Both the position numbers and the translations under genes were made by a program. From Zonotrichia leucophrys gambelii (lineage: Eukaryota; Chordata; Aves; Passeriformes; Passerellidae), in contig NC_088172.1 of assembly GCF_028769735.1 (NCBI RefSeq), positions 89,982,451 through 90,046,450 on the forward strand: a stretch of DNA of 64,000 bases, in the 5' to 3' direction. The notes below the pieces were generated by a model that saw nothing but the letters and a program-made list of their open reading frames with translations, did no database searches and was not told the origin of the DNA. Position 1 is the first letter of the stretch, and each line of letters starts with the position of its first letter. This document shows positions 34,229 through 47,689 of this stretch, piece by piece.

Positions 34229-36685
34229 AAAGGGACTGTTGAGAAGCAGTAGTCTGGGTCGGGTTAGTTCTTTCAGGTATTACATCACTGGCATTATTAA
34301 TACTTTACCCTGTAAGCAGTCCTTTTATCTTCCCGAGAACTCCAGTAAATCTACTCATGTGGGTAAGGGAGTAGCATTCATTTACCGAGCCTACTCAAAC
34401 AGGTGAGGAGGCATATTAAGTTCAATAAGAACTAGTCTTGTGCAGAAAGATTAATCACCTCACTAAGCATTCAAAAGATTTAAGGAGAAAGTCAGCCCTT
34501 TTTGATTCTGTCCTTATATTGATTTTGGGGAAACTGCTAAATTTAGAGCAATTAGATACATTGGAAGTAATTAAATGCAAAAGTGCTGTAGCAATTAAAA
34601 TGGGAGTCCATGCTGCATATAGAACAGTTCAAGCATTTTATAGTGTTTCTCAATTTCCTTAAAAATTGTAAGATTTTTTCAAAATTGATGCCTTCTGCAA
34701 TGATGCAGCCCCCTATTTTGTTTTTTAAAATTGGGCCATGGTACTACTCACTGGTTTTTTGCTGTTAAGCAAAATTTGAGGTTTTTTTTTTTTTTTTTTT
34801 TTAAAGTAAGTATAGACATAATAATTTTAAGTCACAGTGTATTGCACATGCCCAGAACAGCCTCAATCATTTCCAAATTCAAGGACTAATAAAAATTGGA
34901 AGCACTCCAGTAACTTTAAATTACTTTGCACATTGAAGAGTGATTTCAAGTCATTGAGCTGATTCAATTTTTTTTATATATGCACTTCAATTTGGAAGTG
35001 AGTCAGATGGACAGTAGTGTGCTGAAGAGGTATGAGACATATTGAACTAATTTAAACATTTTTAATTCAAGAAAGAGAGAAAGGAGGGGTAATGAGGTTC
35101 CTAATAAGAACCAAGAAACACCCCCATTTACTGCCACTGTGTGGTTAGGACAAGGATGATAAAGCAGTGAAGGAATGACCAACACCATCAAGGAGTCTGC
35201 TTTTATAGTATTAGTATGCTAGTGATATGAAGGATTGCCAAAATTGGTGGGATCTGGAAAAAGCCCTGTGATTATGCTTTATTTATTACAAGTATTGTTT
35301 TCAAAGAGATTTGCACACCTGTACATATTTTGTTTTCCTCTTACAGATAGATCAACAACGGGACAACTGACTGACTTGGGGAAAAGCACAGACACATGTG
35401 CATACATGTGTGTGAATGCAGGCAATGTGCAATTTGGCTTCACAGCATTTGTTACTTGACACTGGCATGTATGCAGAAAGAAAAAAGCTGGCATATGGAA
35501 CTGCCTGGCAGCATGTGAATATTACTTCAGCATTCATGCACAAGATGCATAAAATTAAAATAAGAAAATACTTCTGTTTTGCAAGACAGTGACATGATGG
35601 CCATTCCAAGGTTAGAGAAATTTATCCATTAATAAGTTGCCCTGGTCCTCCATAATCTATCCAGTGGGAATGTGTGATATTAGTATCCTAGCTGAGTTTT
35701 TTGAACAGATGACAGACTAAAGCCTTCACATAAACTGCAGAGGTAGACTGGGATAAAAAAAAATCCAAAATTAGGGGAAAAAAACCCCAACAAAACTACC
35801 CAAATACTGACTTTGCGAAGAGACCAGTAGTTTTTATGTGACTCTTCCTGCAGAAACAAACATACTTGTCTATTTTAAGAGGAATCAAAGAAAAATTTTG
35901 ATAGAGAGAGATGTTTGAATACATCCATTTTCTTTGAACATTAAATCACCCTGTGAGTAGGATTTTGTTTTGGGGGTTCTCTATTAATCCAAATTAGACA
36001 TAGTCAGCAGTGATCTCTGATTCTAGTTACAGAAAAAAAAAAAGAGGAACTGGCATATTTTACTCAAAAGTCCAGTAGCAGAAGAAAGGTGGGATTTCCT
36101 CCTTGTTCTCTGCCACATATTTTCCTCATATTCAGGAAATTTCACTGTGGGTCAAGAATTCATTAAGTTACAACCTGACTTCAACAGTAAAAATCATGCC
36201 AGGTAATATGCATGTTTCCATAGCAGATCTTGCTGTTGCTGTTTGTTGGCATGATCTCACATTAGCCTTTACTGGACAGATATTCTACCTTTACACAGAG
36301 TCCTATGGCATGGCATGGACACACTGACTGCTAAAATTGACTTAGCAGTTGTGGGCATTTTAACTTCATGGCACTAAGCTGGGGTAAGCTTCTTCTAACC
36401 ATATATTTAGCAATGACAGCTGACAAGATGTGAAAGATGTTTTTTCTTTGTGAAGCCACATTTTGCTCCTGTTGCCTTATTCAGCTCCTTCAAGGTGTTC
36501 TTTAAAGTGACCCCACTTTTAATGGTAAGCCACTCAACCCCTGAGTGTTTGTAACCATGGCAAGAAAAGGCCTTCATATAAAATACTCTTTGTTTTGCAT
36601 TTCCCATCAAGAAGACATTTTGCATTCTCACCATGGAAATCCAGGGCCCAATCTTTTATCACATTAATATCTCCATGCTTTCCCA

Positions 36686-36689
<4 letters not shown>
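34229..36689. other. Unique AT-rich non-coding sequence
   Basis: No gene recognised. It contains a 21-base T tract at 34782-34802 and an 11-base A tract at 36033-36043. Frames are all under about 90 codons. Confidence 0.65.
34782..34802. repeat. T21 homopolymer tract
   Basis: Twenty-one T residues, the longest homopolymer in the window. As the complement of poly-A it could mark the tail of an antisense retroposed sequence, but the bases on its high-coordinate side do not match any transcript I recognise. Confidence 0.9.

Positions 36690-36744
<55 letters not shown>
36690..36744. repeat. (TAA)18 microsatellite
   Basis: About 18 perfect TAA units. On the minus strand one frame reads the array as TTA codons and makes a leucine run within a 100-codon open frame (36534-36836). 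That frame exists only because the repeat removes stop codons in that phase. Confidence 0.97.
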
Positions 36745-38499
36745 CCTTTTTCTTCCAGAGAGGACTGAAGCATGCCCCAGTTTTCCAGAGTATCAGCAAT
36801 CTCAGATTTCTGACCCTCTTTGTTTTTGTTTCTCACTTTGTGTTTCCGTTCACTTTTGTGCTTTCACTGGTTGATCATATCCTAACAGTATCCACCACCC
36901 TTGAGCTGTGTTCAGCAATACCAATCCACTGGGTCCTGTTTAGGAAAGAGGTTGCTCATCCCAGTAAATGTGATAAAGCAGAATCGAAGTAGGAGGAAAG
37001 GGTTTGTAAGTTTAAGACTGATCTACATGTGCCATGTTGGGCTCATCCATGCTGACTGTCTCATTCAGGACTGTCTCATATTCAGCTTTTCTTCTTCCTC
37101 TTGGGTTTGGATGCAAGCAGGAAACCTGATAGAGAGGGCTGTCACATGAGGAATCAAGATCCCTTGGCAGAAGGGATGCTCCTAGATGATAAGCAACACC
37201 TGGAGATTAGCTTTAGGCAGCCATGGATTGCCCTTTATGGTGTAAGTTGCAACAACTTGTGTTTGGGAAATTTCAGAAGGCCAAGCTGCTTTTCATCAAT
37301 CTGTTTTCATTCATTGTGTGCAGTTTTTGATCTCAAGTACATCTTTCAAATGGTGTTATCTACTTCCCTTACCATCTTTTCCTGAGCTCCCAGGGGTTTG
37401 ATGGTATGTTGTTTTAATTTCTATCAAATTAGATAGCCTCTCAGACACTACAATAATTGTTGGCCTATAACAGCCACTTTACTGGAAGTCATTAGGAAAT
37501 TTTCCAGCCCAGCAGTATACAAAGGAATGACCCCCAAGCCTCAAATGCTAAACGTTTAGTGAGGGGACCACCACTCTCATGAATCTGATCCTAACTCAGA
37601 CAAAACTTTCTTGGTTTATGCATTAATTCTTGCTTTTGGAGTTTTCTCAGAGAGGTGATTCATGTTTTCACTTCAACAAACCAAGACCCTGCTCTAAAAA
37701 TCTATTCTGGGCATAAACTCCAGTTCTCCCCCTGATGGAATTTGTTCAAAACCAATACAAATATCTGGCCCTCAAAGTGGGTTTTTCACACTCAAAGATA
37801 GTATTATCAACTCACCTTTTAAATCTACTTAGGGTTTCTTTAAAAATGTGCTGTATCTTGCAGAGGCAGCAAAACAATGCAGTAGATATGGAGGCTATTC
37901 ATTTTCATTTACTAGATAAATCAATATTCACATAAAGCCTGAGTAACTTGTTGGCACTAGACTATGCAGCACTATTTTTACTAAAATTTGTCAAGCTTCA
38001 ACCAAATGAGCTTTTTTATTTCTTTAAAGGGGAGTATGTGTTTTCATGTTGCATTATATGAAATTGATAGTAATAGTAAACAGTAATAATCAAGTTATTA
38101 ATCTTCTCTGAATAGTCTAAGGGAAGGGGTTTTTCTCAACATAAATAGAGTAAGTAGAATTACAAAAAGCTGCACTAAACCTTTGTGTGTGACTGAGAGA
38201 GAGATGTTTCATACTCCATAGTTTACAGGCATATGTTATACTGTACACACCGTCTGCAAGCACTTTAGAAAATCCTGGATGCTTAGCATAGTCTTAAATC
38301 AGGCATGTTGCCAATTGTGGATTAAGTAGAGGATAGCTGGGTCATTTTCCGAGGAGTTCCTTTACAGTTCAGCCTTTTTTCTTGGTGTTAATGCTTTTAC
38401 TGCTGTTGGGTGAAGGGAGGAGAGGCTTGGAATACCCTGCCCTAGGGCCTCCTAAACTGTTCATCTGTCATGGATCATGTCATGGAACAGAAATGTTTG
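36745..38499. other. Unique AT-rich non-coding sequence
   Basis: No gene or interspersed repeat recognised. The overlapping frames at 36901-37385 are short and lack domains. Confidence 0.62.
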
Positions 38500-38790
38500 T
38501 TTTTGCTCCCATTCATTTCAACTGGCAGCCAGTTATTATTAGAATGAAAAATTAAGCTATTATGCAGTGGAAGCCTTGCTGGCTCTATCAAATTTATGGA
38601 GTTAATACAGCAAAATTATCCTTTATAGTGGGTATAAGCAGCTGTATATATAATGCAGGCCCCTTCTTGATCAGTCCAAATACAAAATGGCAGCCTTGTT
38701 TTCATTATCAGCATTAAAGTTTGATATGGTGTGTCACCTTATTTCAGAAATTTCAAGGGAGCAGTTAATAAATTAAGAGTACTGTGGGTG
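38500..38790. promoter_or_regulatory. Candidate conserved non-coding element / enhancer
   Basis: This block is unusually evenly composed, free of simple repeats, and dense in plausible factor cores: TTATTATTAGAATG near 38532, GGAGTTAATACAGC near 38598, GGTATAAGCAGCTGTATA with a CAGCTG E-box near 38637, CCAAATACAAAATGGCAGCC near 38677 and TTATCAGCATTAAAG near 38705. The pattern is typical of developmental enhancers in gene-poor vertebrate regions. It is an inference from texture only. Confidence 0.28.
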
Positions 38791-41700
38791 ACTTGGTTAG
38801 ACATTTAAGTCCATTCTCTGATCTTCAGGGTCTGCAGATATGCTGAGAAACAGAAAAATCATAGAATTTCCTTAGACTTTCCAAAATGTTTATTTTCAAG
38901 TGCACTTGACTTTATGTTTCCTGGGGTGCTATTTGAGTGGATTTATTTACTAATTTATGCATTCATTTTAAATGGGGAAATTAGCTGTATCCTTTACAAA
39001 CAAAAGAGAGGTGTGAATATTTTTATCAAGCTTCATATTCTTGAGAATCTGGGATCCCAAAGTCTAGTGACTCATACACCCTTAGACATAAGGCATTCAC
39101 AAGGAACAAGGTGCCCTGTGAGAATAGAAGGGGATGAACTATGCAAAAGACAGAAAGCCAAATGAATAAATAGGAGACACAGCCAACACGGAAAGAGTTT
39201 TAATAATATTTCTGTACTTGAAGTTGCAAATTCCCCACAAGTTTTGCATGGAGTGCAATCTGTTCTAATTCAATTTTTCTTCTCTTAAAGAAATTTCAGA
39301 TCCACCTCAGTAATGCAGGCACCTTACCAGAGCATGCCACTGCAGTATAAGAGATATTTATCATCCCAAGATTTTGCCCCCACTTTCTTGTCTCTAAAAA
39401 TAATTGTAGTAAAGTTGTTAAGTTGGGGTTAAGTGGAACATCTACTCAGATATGGGATTGTCTTTGCAACATGTACTCCAGATGTACTGTTTCTGTGTCT
39501 TATTGGCACATTTGGGATGGATTTGAAAATAAATAGAAGCAAGTTTTTAGCATCTCATACAGTGATTAAACCCATCTTTGGAACTAAGCAGTTATTGTGT
39601 GAAAGTTGTATTGCAGGAAGACAGAACAGAGAAAGAAACATGATTTTCGAAAGCAAAAACTCTTTGTGAGAAAATGTGAAAAGATGTTAAGCACTTGAAA
39701 TTCTGAGTCATGCCTGCTGAAATTATTCATGTGGAGTTTATCAACCTGTGTGTACCAGTATTGTAGAGGACCAATTAATTGCACTCATAGTTGCCTTTGA
39801 GCTATTTTGAAAATAGAAAGAAGTCATTTTGTTAATGGTTTAAACAGCACTACAATCATTATGTACAGTTTCTGCCAGATATTGTCTTTATAGTAGATGG
39901 AAACACAAAATTACTCTTATATTTTATGGTCCCTAATGAGTTTTGATGAGAAACTAAGAAAAAGGAATTACAATCCAGTAGTTAAATACAAAATATAATT
40001 ATTAAAAATAAAATTTGCTGCACCACAACTCTTGGCCAGAACATGATCTTTCACAATATTTAAAGAAATTTCTATGAAGCACAATCTTGAGGAAAGAAAG
40101 TAAAAAAAATCTTTTATCAAGTAAAAGTTGCTTGAAGAAGTAGCAGAAACCTTATAAAAAGTGGATCTGGTGTTCAGAATTCACTTTCCTTTTAATGAGG
40201 TTCCTCTTTTAATGAGCTCCCTGATTAGCCTGAAGGTGTCAAGAGAAGGCAGCTGTGTACGTACCAAAGCTCTCTGCATCCACCTCCTTTTCCCTTATCC
40301 AAAGCCCCTCTCTGACTGGCTCCCTCAGCAGCCAGGCATGCCTCAGCTTTGCCTATCTGTTGTTTTGTGCCTCACTGTGTGCAGGGAAGGTGCCTTTTCC
40401 TTGCTGTCCTTCTGAGAGGCTGCTGCCCTACTCCTTGGTGTGTGGAACTTTTCTGGCAGAACAGGTTTACTCTGTCTTGGGAGGACTTTATTTGTTTTAC
40501 TGCTGGGTAGCACCAGGCATGGGACAAGACTCTCCTACTCCTAATTTATATGGTAAGATCCATCTGAAAGGAATAGGGAAACAGTGATTCTGGCTCATAT
40601 TAAAAAAGGCCCTTTAGTACAGATGTGCTCCAAGGCATGTACAGATTTTTTATGCCTCCTTTATGGATCCTGCTATCCTATAAGAGTTGTAGGAAAAGTC
40701 TGAAATGCAAAAGACCTCCAGCAGTGATAAAGTGAAATAACTGGATACGCAAAGAATTTATTTGTTGGTGAAGGGCAACACAATGAATATGTGTTTGGTT
40801 ATGCTGCCAATCACAAAACACAGAATATCTCATTTTCCTTCAACAGTAGTAGGAACACAAGGGGATGTTTTTAAGTTTTGTCACAGGTGCTAATTTCTGC
40901 TGGTACCTTGGTGCTTTTAAAAGGTATCATGAAACCTTAAAGATGTTTTAAGTAAATTCGGAAAGATTCACCTACTGGACTACTTAATATAATAGTGGTC
41001 ATTTCTGAGATTATCTAGGAAGAGCATAGAGATATTACATTCTAACAATGACACAGCCAGCTCTTGCAGAGGTCATGAGTGCCAAGGAAAGCACACAGCA
41101 GCACATTGATTTTTATTAATATCCAGTAATCCAGAATTTGCAATGAAATGGAAGTTAAGCTATTGTTCATCTTTAGATAAACCTTAAGGTCACAAACTGG
41201 AGAAGTGCTTAGAGGAATGACAGTCTTGTGAGCGTTGGAAGTGCATAAATCCTGGGGATTGCGTTATTTCTGGCTAAACTTTTTGTGTTCATCTTGAAGG
41301 GATACGTTTTCATTTTAGCCTATTAATCTCAGTATATCTTTTTTTGACACAGACCTAGTAGGAATTTTAGAGACTACAATATAGACTCCAGATGCTAGGT
41401 CCTCCTTCATCTTTTTGGTACACCCTTTAATCCATAACAACCAACACATTTATTTTATGAGCCCTCACAATCAAGAGAGTCTTAATATCCTTTCTGGCAG
41501 GTTTTGACTTTTTGATTTCACATTATATAGGGGACTGGATACTTTGAACATACTTTAGAAACTCTCAAAAGTAAACTTTTTATGGTACGTTCTTTACATC
41601 TCCATGGTAAATCCTGTTGTGCTTTTAAAATGTGCTCACAGGCACATGTATGGAAGTGTAGCTGTATTACAAGCTGAATGATAACACATGAGATTGTGTG

Positions 41701-41973
41701 CTGGTTGTGAGTTGTAGGTTGACAAGGTTGGTTATTCCAGACACAGTGACCAAACCTCACCGGAGACATCTGTCATCCAGAGGAGGGAGAGCCCTCCTCT
41801 CCTGGTTTCATGGCAGCCCTGGTACTAAGTAGTGAAATAAAACACATACAGATCAAATTGCACTAAAAGTTGGTATTTGTCTCTCCACCACCGAGATCTG
41901 TTGTGGTGAACATAGCCATAGGTTTTCTTCTGCTCTTGGAATTTCAGGCAAAGAGAATTTCAATTCTTTTCAC
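38791..41973. other. Unique AT-rich non-coding sequence
   Basis: No gene recognised. A GC-richer patch at about 40220-40440 supports two overlapping plus-strand frames (40161-40415 and 40255-40587) without domains. Confidence 0.6.
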
Positions 41974-42000
41974 TTTATTTATTTATTTATTTATTTATTT
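41974..42000. repeat. (TTTA)n microsatellite
   Basis: About six and a half copies of TTTA. This is the second array of the same unit in the window after 24259-24281. Confidence 0.95.
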
Positions 42001-45000
42001 CTCTGAATGAAATAGATTTTTTTTGTTTGTTTTCACCAACATGCCCCAGTTGATAATGTTGGGGTTACAGCATGCTTACGTGAGTGCAACTCTGATTTTG
42101 GTTCCCAGCAGGTAGAAAACTTTCTTCCCTTTTTCTTCTTTTTATGTGTGCATGTGCATCTGCATCTTCTTCAGAAATGCAACTGTTAGAATTTGTAAAT
42201 CCTACCTGTGAAAAGATGACACACAGGGAAAAGCAAAGATGTTTACCCATCAGTGAGCTAGACAAACATCTTCATTTCAGTGATTCAGACAACAAATCAA
42301 ATAAAGAAAGAAACCCTCTGATGAGTTTCTCCATTTCTTCCCTTTATCCAGCTCATCTGATGCTGAAGTGAAATACATTTCTGCAAGTACAGTCAAGCCA
42401 TAAATTGAACAATGAATATCTTGTCCAGTAAAGCTCATATCCCAGCTGGGGTTTTCAGCAGCCTGAGCAACATTTCTGAGGGGAAGACCTTTATGAATGA
42501 GATTAAGGAGTGCCCGTGTTGAGCAGGCACTGCTCTTTTCCCACATGACTGGAGGAGTAATGACTCTGTCTGTGCAAGATCCTGGCTGCTCTCCTGCCTG
42601 CAGAGGAAAAGAGGCACTCCAATCCCATGCTATTTATGCTGGGAACATTTGGGAGTGAGTTGGGCTGTACTTTTTACCTCCCTCTTTAATCACTGCTCTG
42701 GGTTGATTGAAAGGTACTGAGACAAGTATTTGAAGGTGGTTTTATGCCTTGCTTTCTTAGTGCTTGTATTCCTAAAAATCTGGTTCCTTCTGCTGAAGTG
42801 TTTGTGCCCTGTAAGAGTCACCACAAGAGGGATTTTGTGCTAAATTCTGGTCAAGGGTGTAGGTTCAGTCTCTTGTGCAGTCTCTAATAGTGCCAAGGGT
42901 ACACAAGTACCCCTGCAGATCTGCTTTTGAAAGCCCTCTCCTAATGATGTGATTTGTGGGTGCACTGATATGAGTCTTTGAATATGGTATGCAATGGAAA
43001 TTACAAACAAGACAATTCTATAATGCCAATCAAGCTGTTGTCTTACTAAATTTTTACCTCTTTGTTGCTAAATAACTGGCATCTGCATCCATATTGGTGG
43101 TCCTGAGCGGACCCTAGGAAGAGTGCTGAATCCTGTTGAATGTTGTACACTAAAAACAGCCCATGTGTTGCTGCCTGGGTTTTTCTGGGTTTTTTAAGTA
43201 AAAACCTCTTGGATTTTTGCCAGTGGCTTGGAAAGAGGCTGGATTTGGACTACTGTATTTTCTTTCTCAAACAAGAGATTAAAATCTATTTGGGTTTTTT
43301 TTAGTGATGATGAAAATTAGGAAAGGAAGGGCACATGTCAATGTTAGTTTGAAGCTATGCTGGTTTAAACCTGTTTTTCTGTTTCAAGTACTTGCCATAT
43401 TCCATTTGGTAGCTGCAAATCCATAACAGCAAACACCTTGTAATCTTTGTGGCTAAGGTTTGACACATTATGTGTAGTGTGCTGATGATACAGGAGGTGG
43501 GTCTGCTGTATCTGCATGAGGGAGGGCCCAAACACCCAGTTCTAACACACATTGTAAATCTGCTGATGTTGGAGTTACCTTTAGTACTGAAGAAAGAGGC
43601 TCAAGACCCAGAGGACCACTGCAGTCTTGTGAGCCTGACATTAAAACCAGTTAGAGGGAGAAAAATCAGCAAGAAAACAAAGATGCGGGGGGCGGGGAGT
43701 CTACATCAGACTTTCCCCTTTGCTAAGATAAATTAGCAATTTATTATTAACAACATTTTCCTACAAACATGGATCAGGAGTGCTCCTGAGCTTTTTGGTT
43801 ATTTTCATTCTGGGAGTGCTATTTAGGTTTGGGGACAGGAAAAGCCATATTTCATTGCCATTATCCAGTATTTTATCAGTGAGAGAGGCTTCAATTCACA
43901 TTTTCACCATGTATTCTCTACACAGACATGGAGAAACCCAGATGTGCAGATAATGTCACCCACATTTTGCCCTGGCTTCAGGACCATAAGCTAATTTTAT
44001 AACAATTGACAGTGACTTAAACTAATGTTGCTAGGGTGCTGTCAGTGATGCTGAATAAATAGGGAAGGACTTCAGGAGAACAGCAAACAGCAGCTGTGAC
44101 GACTTTTGTTCTGAAGCTACCTCTGCATGCCAGATTTTACCCTCCAGGCACAGCAGCAGAGCACAACTCCCACCTGTTATCTCTCACCATTGAGGCTTGC
44201 TTCTTTCTGTTTAAGTTAGGTTAAATATTTCTCCTTTTCCCAGGATTCAGAGCTCATCAGGCCAGCTGTGGTGCACAGTCTTGAAACACAAAACAGCTGG
44301 AGACATAATGTGAACAAAGTTCACCTTTTCTTGTTTACATTTGAAAGCTGCTGCACTGTTTATGGGATGATGCATTTGTTTAAATGAATGTCCAGCTATT
44401 ATTGATTTTTCATCTCCGCTTTTTTTTCCCCTTTATGATTGTGTCCCTGGTGTTGTGCAGCAGAAATCTCTCACTTTAACACACCTGCTCACAAACTGAC
44501 TGTGGAAAGAATTAGGCCATATTCTCCCTACTGTTGCTGTGATGGAACTCAGGCATGTATTAACCCAAGAGACCCCATGGAGTCTCTCTCTTTCCATTTG
44601 GCATCCCCACAGTCCCATTTGAATTTGCACCTACCTGTTGCATAGTGTAACAAAATGTCAGCTGAGTAGGTAGCTCCCTTTTCTTACCTTCTTTCTCCCC
44701 TTCCTTTTGATAAGAGGCACTGCCTCTGATCACACTTATATCCTTCTGGGATTGTGTGAGATGGAGCAAGAAGCAGGGATAGAAATTGAGAATTTCAACG
44801 TCTTTAAGGGTTTGGAGAACTAGTAGCTTGGAGGTTGTATACACTGCACATAAGAATCTCAGTCAATAATTTGACATTCCCAACAACTTGCATTGAGCTG
44901 AGGTTTCAGTTCAGGGACAACAGCTAGTAGCAATGGCCATGGAATTACTGAGTGCCTGCTACACCTTTCAGAAGCTTTTATTTTTCCTGCTCATCAACAA

Positions 45001-46061
45001 TTAATTCTTTGTTTTGTGCTGAATTTGTCTATATTCAGCTTCACTCTAAGAGGGTAACTTTTATGTATTAACACTGATCCATATTACTGCTGTGATTACT
45101 TCATTTATTTTTAGTACTGTCTCAAAGTGCTTGAAGTTTTGTAGGTCTGGTTAAGGTAAGCAGAAACAGCCTGGTGTGCAAGTGCCATGCTTGAGGCATC
45201 AGTGCTAAACAACAGGTGATCAGAATTGTTTGGATGAGGTCCTTTTTTTGGTTAGAAATGGTGCTTCTCCCCACCACCATTGTGGAATAACTTACTTGGA
45301 AGGAAAGTTTCTTCTCTTTTCAGAGAAAAGTTGGCTCATGCCCTAAAACCTGGAGATTTATGTTCTTTAAAATGTGTGTGGGTTTTTTAATCCTGTTCAA
45401 TGTAACTGTAGATGGTCTCCATAGCCATATAAATCCTCCACTATTCTTTGATTCCAGCCAAGACCTTGGCTTCAGGGATACCTGGTTGTTATGTATTCTA
45501 CTGAGTTAGAGTGAAGCTAACTGTGTTTGATATGGCTCCAGTGCTCAATACAGGGAGGAACTTGCTTTAGTCCATCCAAAGGATTTACACAGTATAATCT
45601 GTGGGTCTTCTCAACAAGCCAACATTCTTAGCTAGCTCAGTGTAAGCATAACCTCTTTCTCAGTCTGTTTCTTCTTTTAAGGATAGATCCTGCACTCCTA
45701 AATGCCGATCAAGGCAAATGGAGGTTGAAAATTCTGTTAATTGACACAGGCTGAAAGCCTCCCAAGTGCTGAATTAATTCTGCAGAGAAAATTCTTGAGA
45801 AGTTTTCTTCTAAAATATTGTGTATATGGGTGTTTTCAGTTTTGCTTTGTCACTTTTGCATGTCACTTCTCGTCTGGGTTTGTCTACCAGATGCGTAATT
45901 TTGTGATATCACTCTTGGGGAAAATTGTTCCCGTTCCTCTTCTTTTAAAGAGTCACAGAAGTTACTCACTTGTAGTCTGTGATACTAAATTGTCCAATCT
46001 GTCCCTAAGACTTCTAGAAGTCTGCTTTCTAGTGGATGTGAAAAGCTGGAATTCATTCTTG
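42001..46061. other. Unique non-coding sequence
   Basis: No coding gene or mobile element recognised. Short frames open on both strands at 42065-42617 and 44433-44844. The plus frame 45741-46094 (117 codons) has no known domain and runs straight through the palindrome at 46062-46080. Confidence 0.6.
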
Positions 46062-46080
46062 AAGAAGCTTGAAGCTTCTT
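46062..46080. repeat. 19-bp perfect palindrome
   Basis: AAGAAGCTT (46062-46070) and AAGCTTCTT (46072-46080) are exact reverse complements around one G. The alternating GAA/TTC triplets (GAA GCTT GAA GCTTC) resemble the inverted nGAAn arrangement bound by heat-shock factor, but the spacing is not canonical. Confidence 0.7.
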
Positions 46081-47210
46081 TAATGAGAAAATAAGATCGC
46101 TTTAATCAGCCTCGATCTTTTGCAGTCTAACCATATATATGACTGAGATATGAATACCCAAATATAACTTTTGTTCCCTGTTATTTCTATTCTTTAGCTA
46201 TGTAAACATCAGATTCTTTTAAACATGACAAATCTGTGTTCCAATGAAGCCTGTAAAAGTCACTCAAAGTCCATCTTCCCCATTTAGTTAGAGTAATTTA
46301 AATCTGGAACAACTCAATTTGCTTAATTTGAATTGCATGAGTTGACATAGGTGTGGCTGACAGAGGAGGCTGGCTAGCAGTTCCCAACACCAGGAAATCA
46401 TGAGATCACACTTGCTGCTTGATCCAAAGACAGCTTTGTCTTCATTCCAGGTAAAGCCACACCAAAAAAAAAAAAAAAAGAGTGATTAATAATTTTTGGT
46501 TTCTACACCTGTGTTTTAGGCACAATTAGCATGTAGGGTACAGAGGCATCAAAATACCTTGAGCAGCTACAGGAGGTTTAATTATTATTGCCTAATAATG
46601 TATTGCTAGGAAAAATAATGTAAAAGAAAATCCCCCTTTCCATTTCTCTGAGTAAGAATAATATTAGATATATAAAAAAGTATACAGAAACCTTGATGAA
46701 AATGGCTGAGAATATTTTTTTAAAGTCTGTCTGACAATAATTTTCTGTATTAGTTCATAAACATTTTCACTTCAGATCTTCTCTCCCTCTCTCTGTTCCC
46801 ACAAATAATTCACAGAAGTGTAATAAACCAAAATAGACTCAAAAAACCACTAACTTCTATAAATAGGAAGTAAAATAACCCTTTACTTATTCCAATTATT
46901 GTTTGAAATATTACTTTTATAAAAAAAGGGAGAAAAAAGTCACCACGTAACGAAAGGACAGAGACTGAGACCAGTAAGAGTCATATGAGGGGGGAAAGTA
47001 TGCTCCCTTTCATTTTCATGAAATTCTTGCCAGAAATACTTAGTAATAACTGCAAATGCTTTTTCTGCAAAAGAACTTTGAATCATTAGGTGAGATCTTT
47101 CAGAAATGTGGTGAACTCATTGACAAGATTTAGTTAGTTAATTAGTTTAATAGAATAGATATATTTCTTCTTTCCTGCTTTGCAGAACTAGGAACTTCTC
47201 TCTGAAGTTT
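46081..47210. other. Unique AT-rich non-coding sequence with A tract
   Basis: Nothing recognisable beyond a 16-base A tract at 46464-46479. No frame longer than about 60 codons runs through this part. Confidence 0.65.
46464..46479. repeat. A16 homopolymer tract
   Basis: Sixteen A residues preceded by CCACACC. No retroposed gene is recognisable upstream. Confidence 0.9.
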
Positions 47211-47273
47211 TTAGGAATATGAATAAGTTGGGTTTCTTTTAGGAATATGAATACGTTTTTAGGAATATGAATA
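47211..47273. repeat. Three copies of a 15-mer
   Basis: TTAGGAATATGAATA occurs exactly at 47211-47225, 47239-47253 and 47259-47273. The offsets are 28 and 20 bases, so the copies are interspersed rather than strictly tandem. The unit contains an inverted ATAT core. Confidence 0.9.
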
Positions 47274-47689
47274 AATTATATGTTATCACTTACTGTTCTG
47301 TGTTAATCTATACTACTGTTGCTGAATAAATAGTGTTGCATCTATTAAGTTTTTGTCTATGCAATTTCTCAGACACTGGTGGATATAAACTGAAGATTTA
47401 CAACTAATGGATTTATTATTCTATCTCTGGACTTCTTAGAGTGTATCCCTCTGTTAATAATGACCTTTTCTGAATGGAATGAAATAAAATAAAATTTTAA
47501 CATTACAGTACCTAATATTAAATTTATTTAAAATACTTTAGAGTATTTTAATGTAAACAACTTATTTTAATAAAGATAAAAATTACTTTAGGACACTTGA
47601 GGACTTTGTCATTCAGAAATATTTTTAGTACCAGATTTTTATAGATTTTTTTTTAATTAACACAGTGATTTATGAAGCACTAAGCTGAG
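47274..47689. other. Very AT-rich non-coding sequence
   Basis: A particularly AT-rich stretch with TAAAATAAAATTTTAAC and TTTAAAATAC words near 47485-47535. Nothing recognisable as a gene. Confidence 0.65.

Noticed and set aside
34782..34802. T21 tract considered as the tail of an antisense processed pseudogene
   Set aside because: The flanking sequence does not resemble any transcript I recognise and no target-site duplication was found by eye.
36534..36836. Minus-strand frame with a long leucine run that could look like a signal or membrane segment
   Set aside because: The run is simply the TTA reading of the (TAA)n microsatellite.
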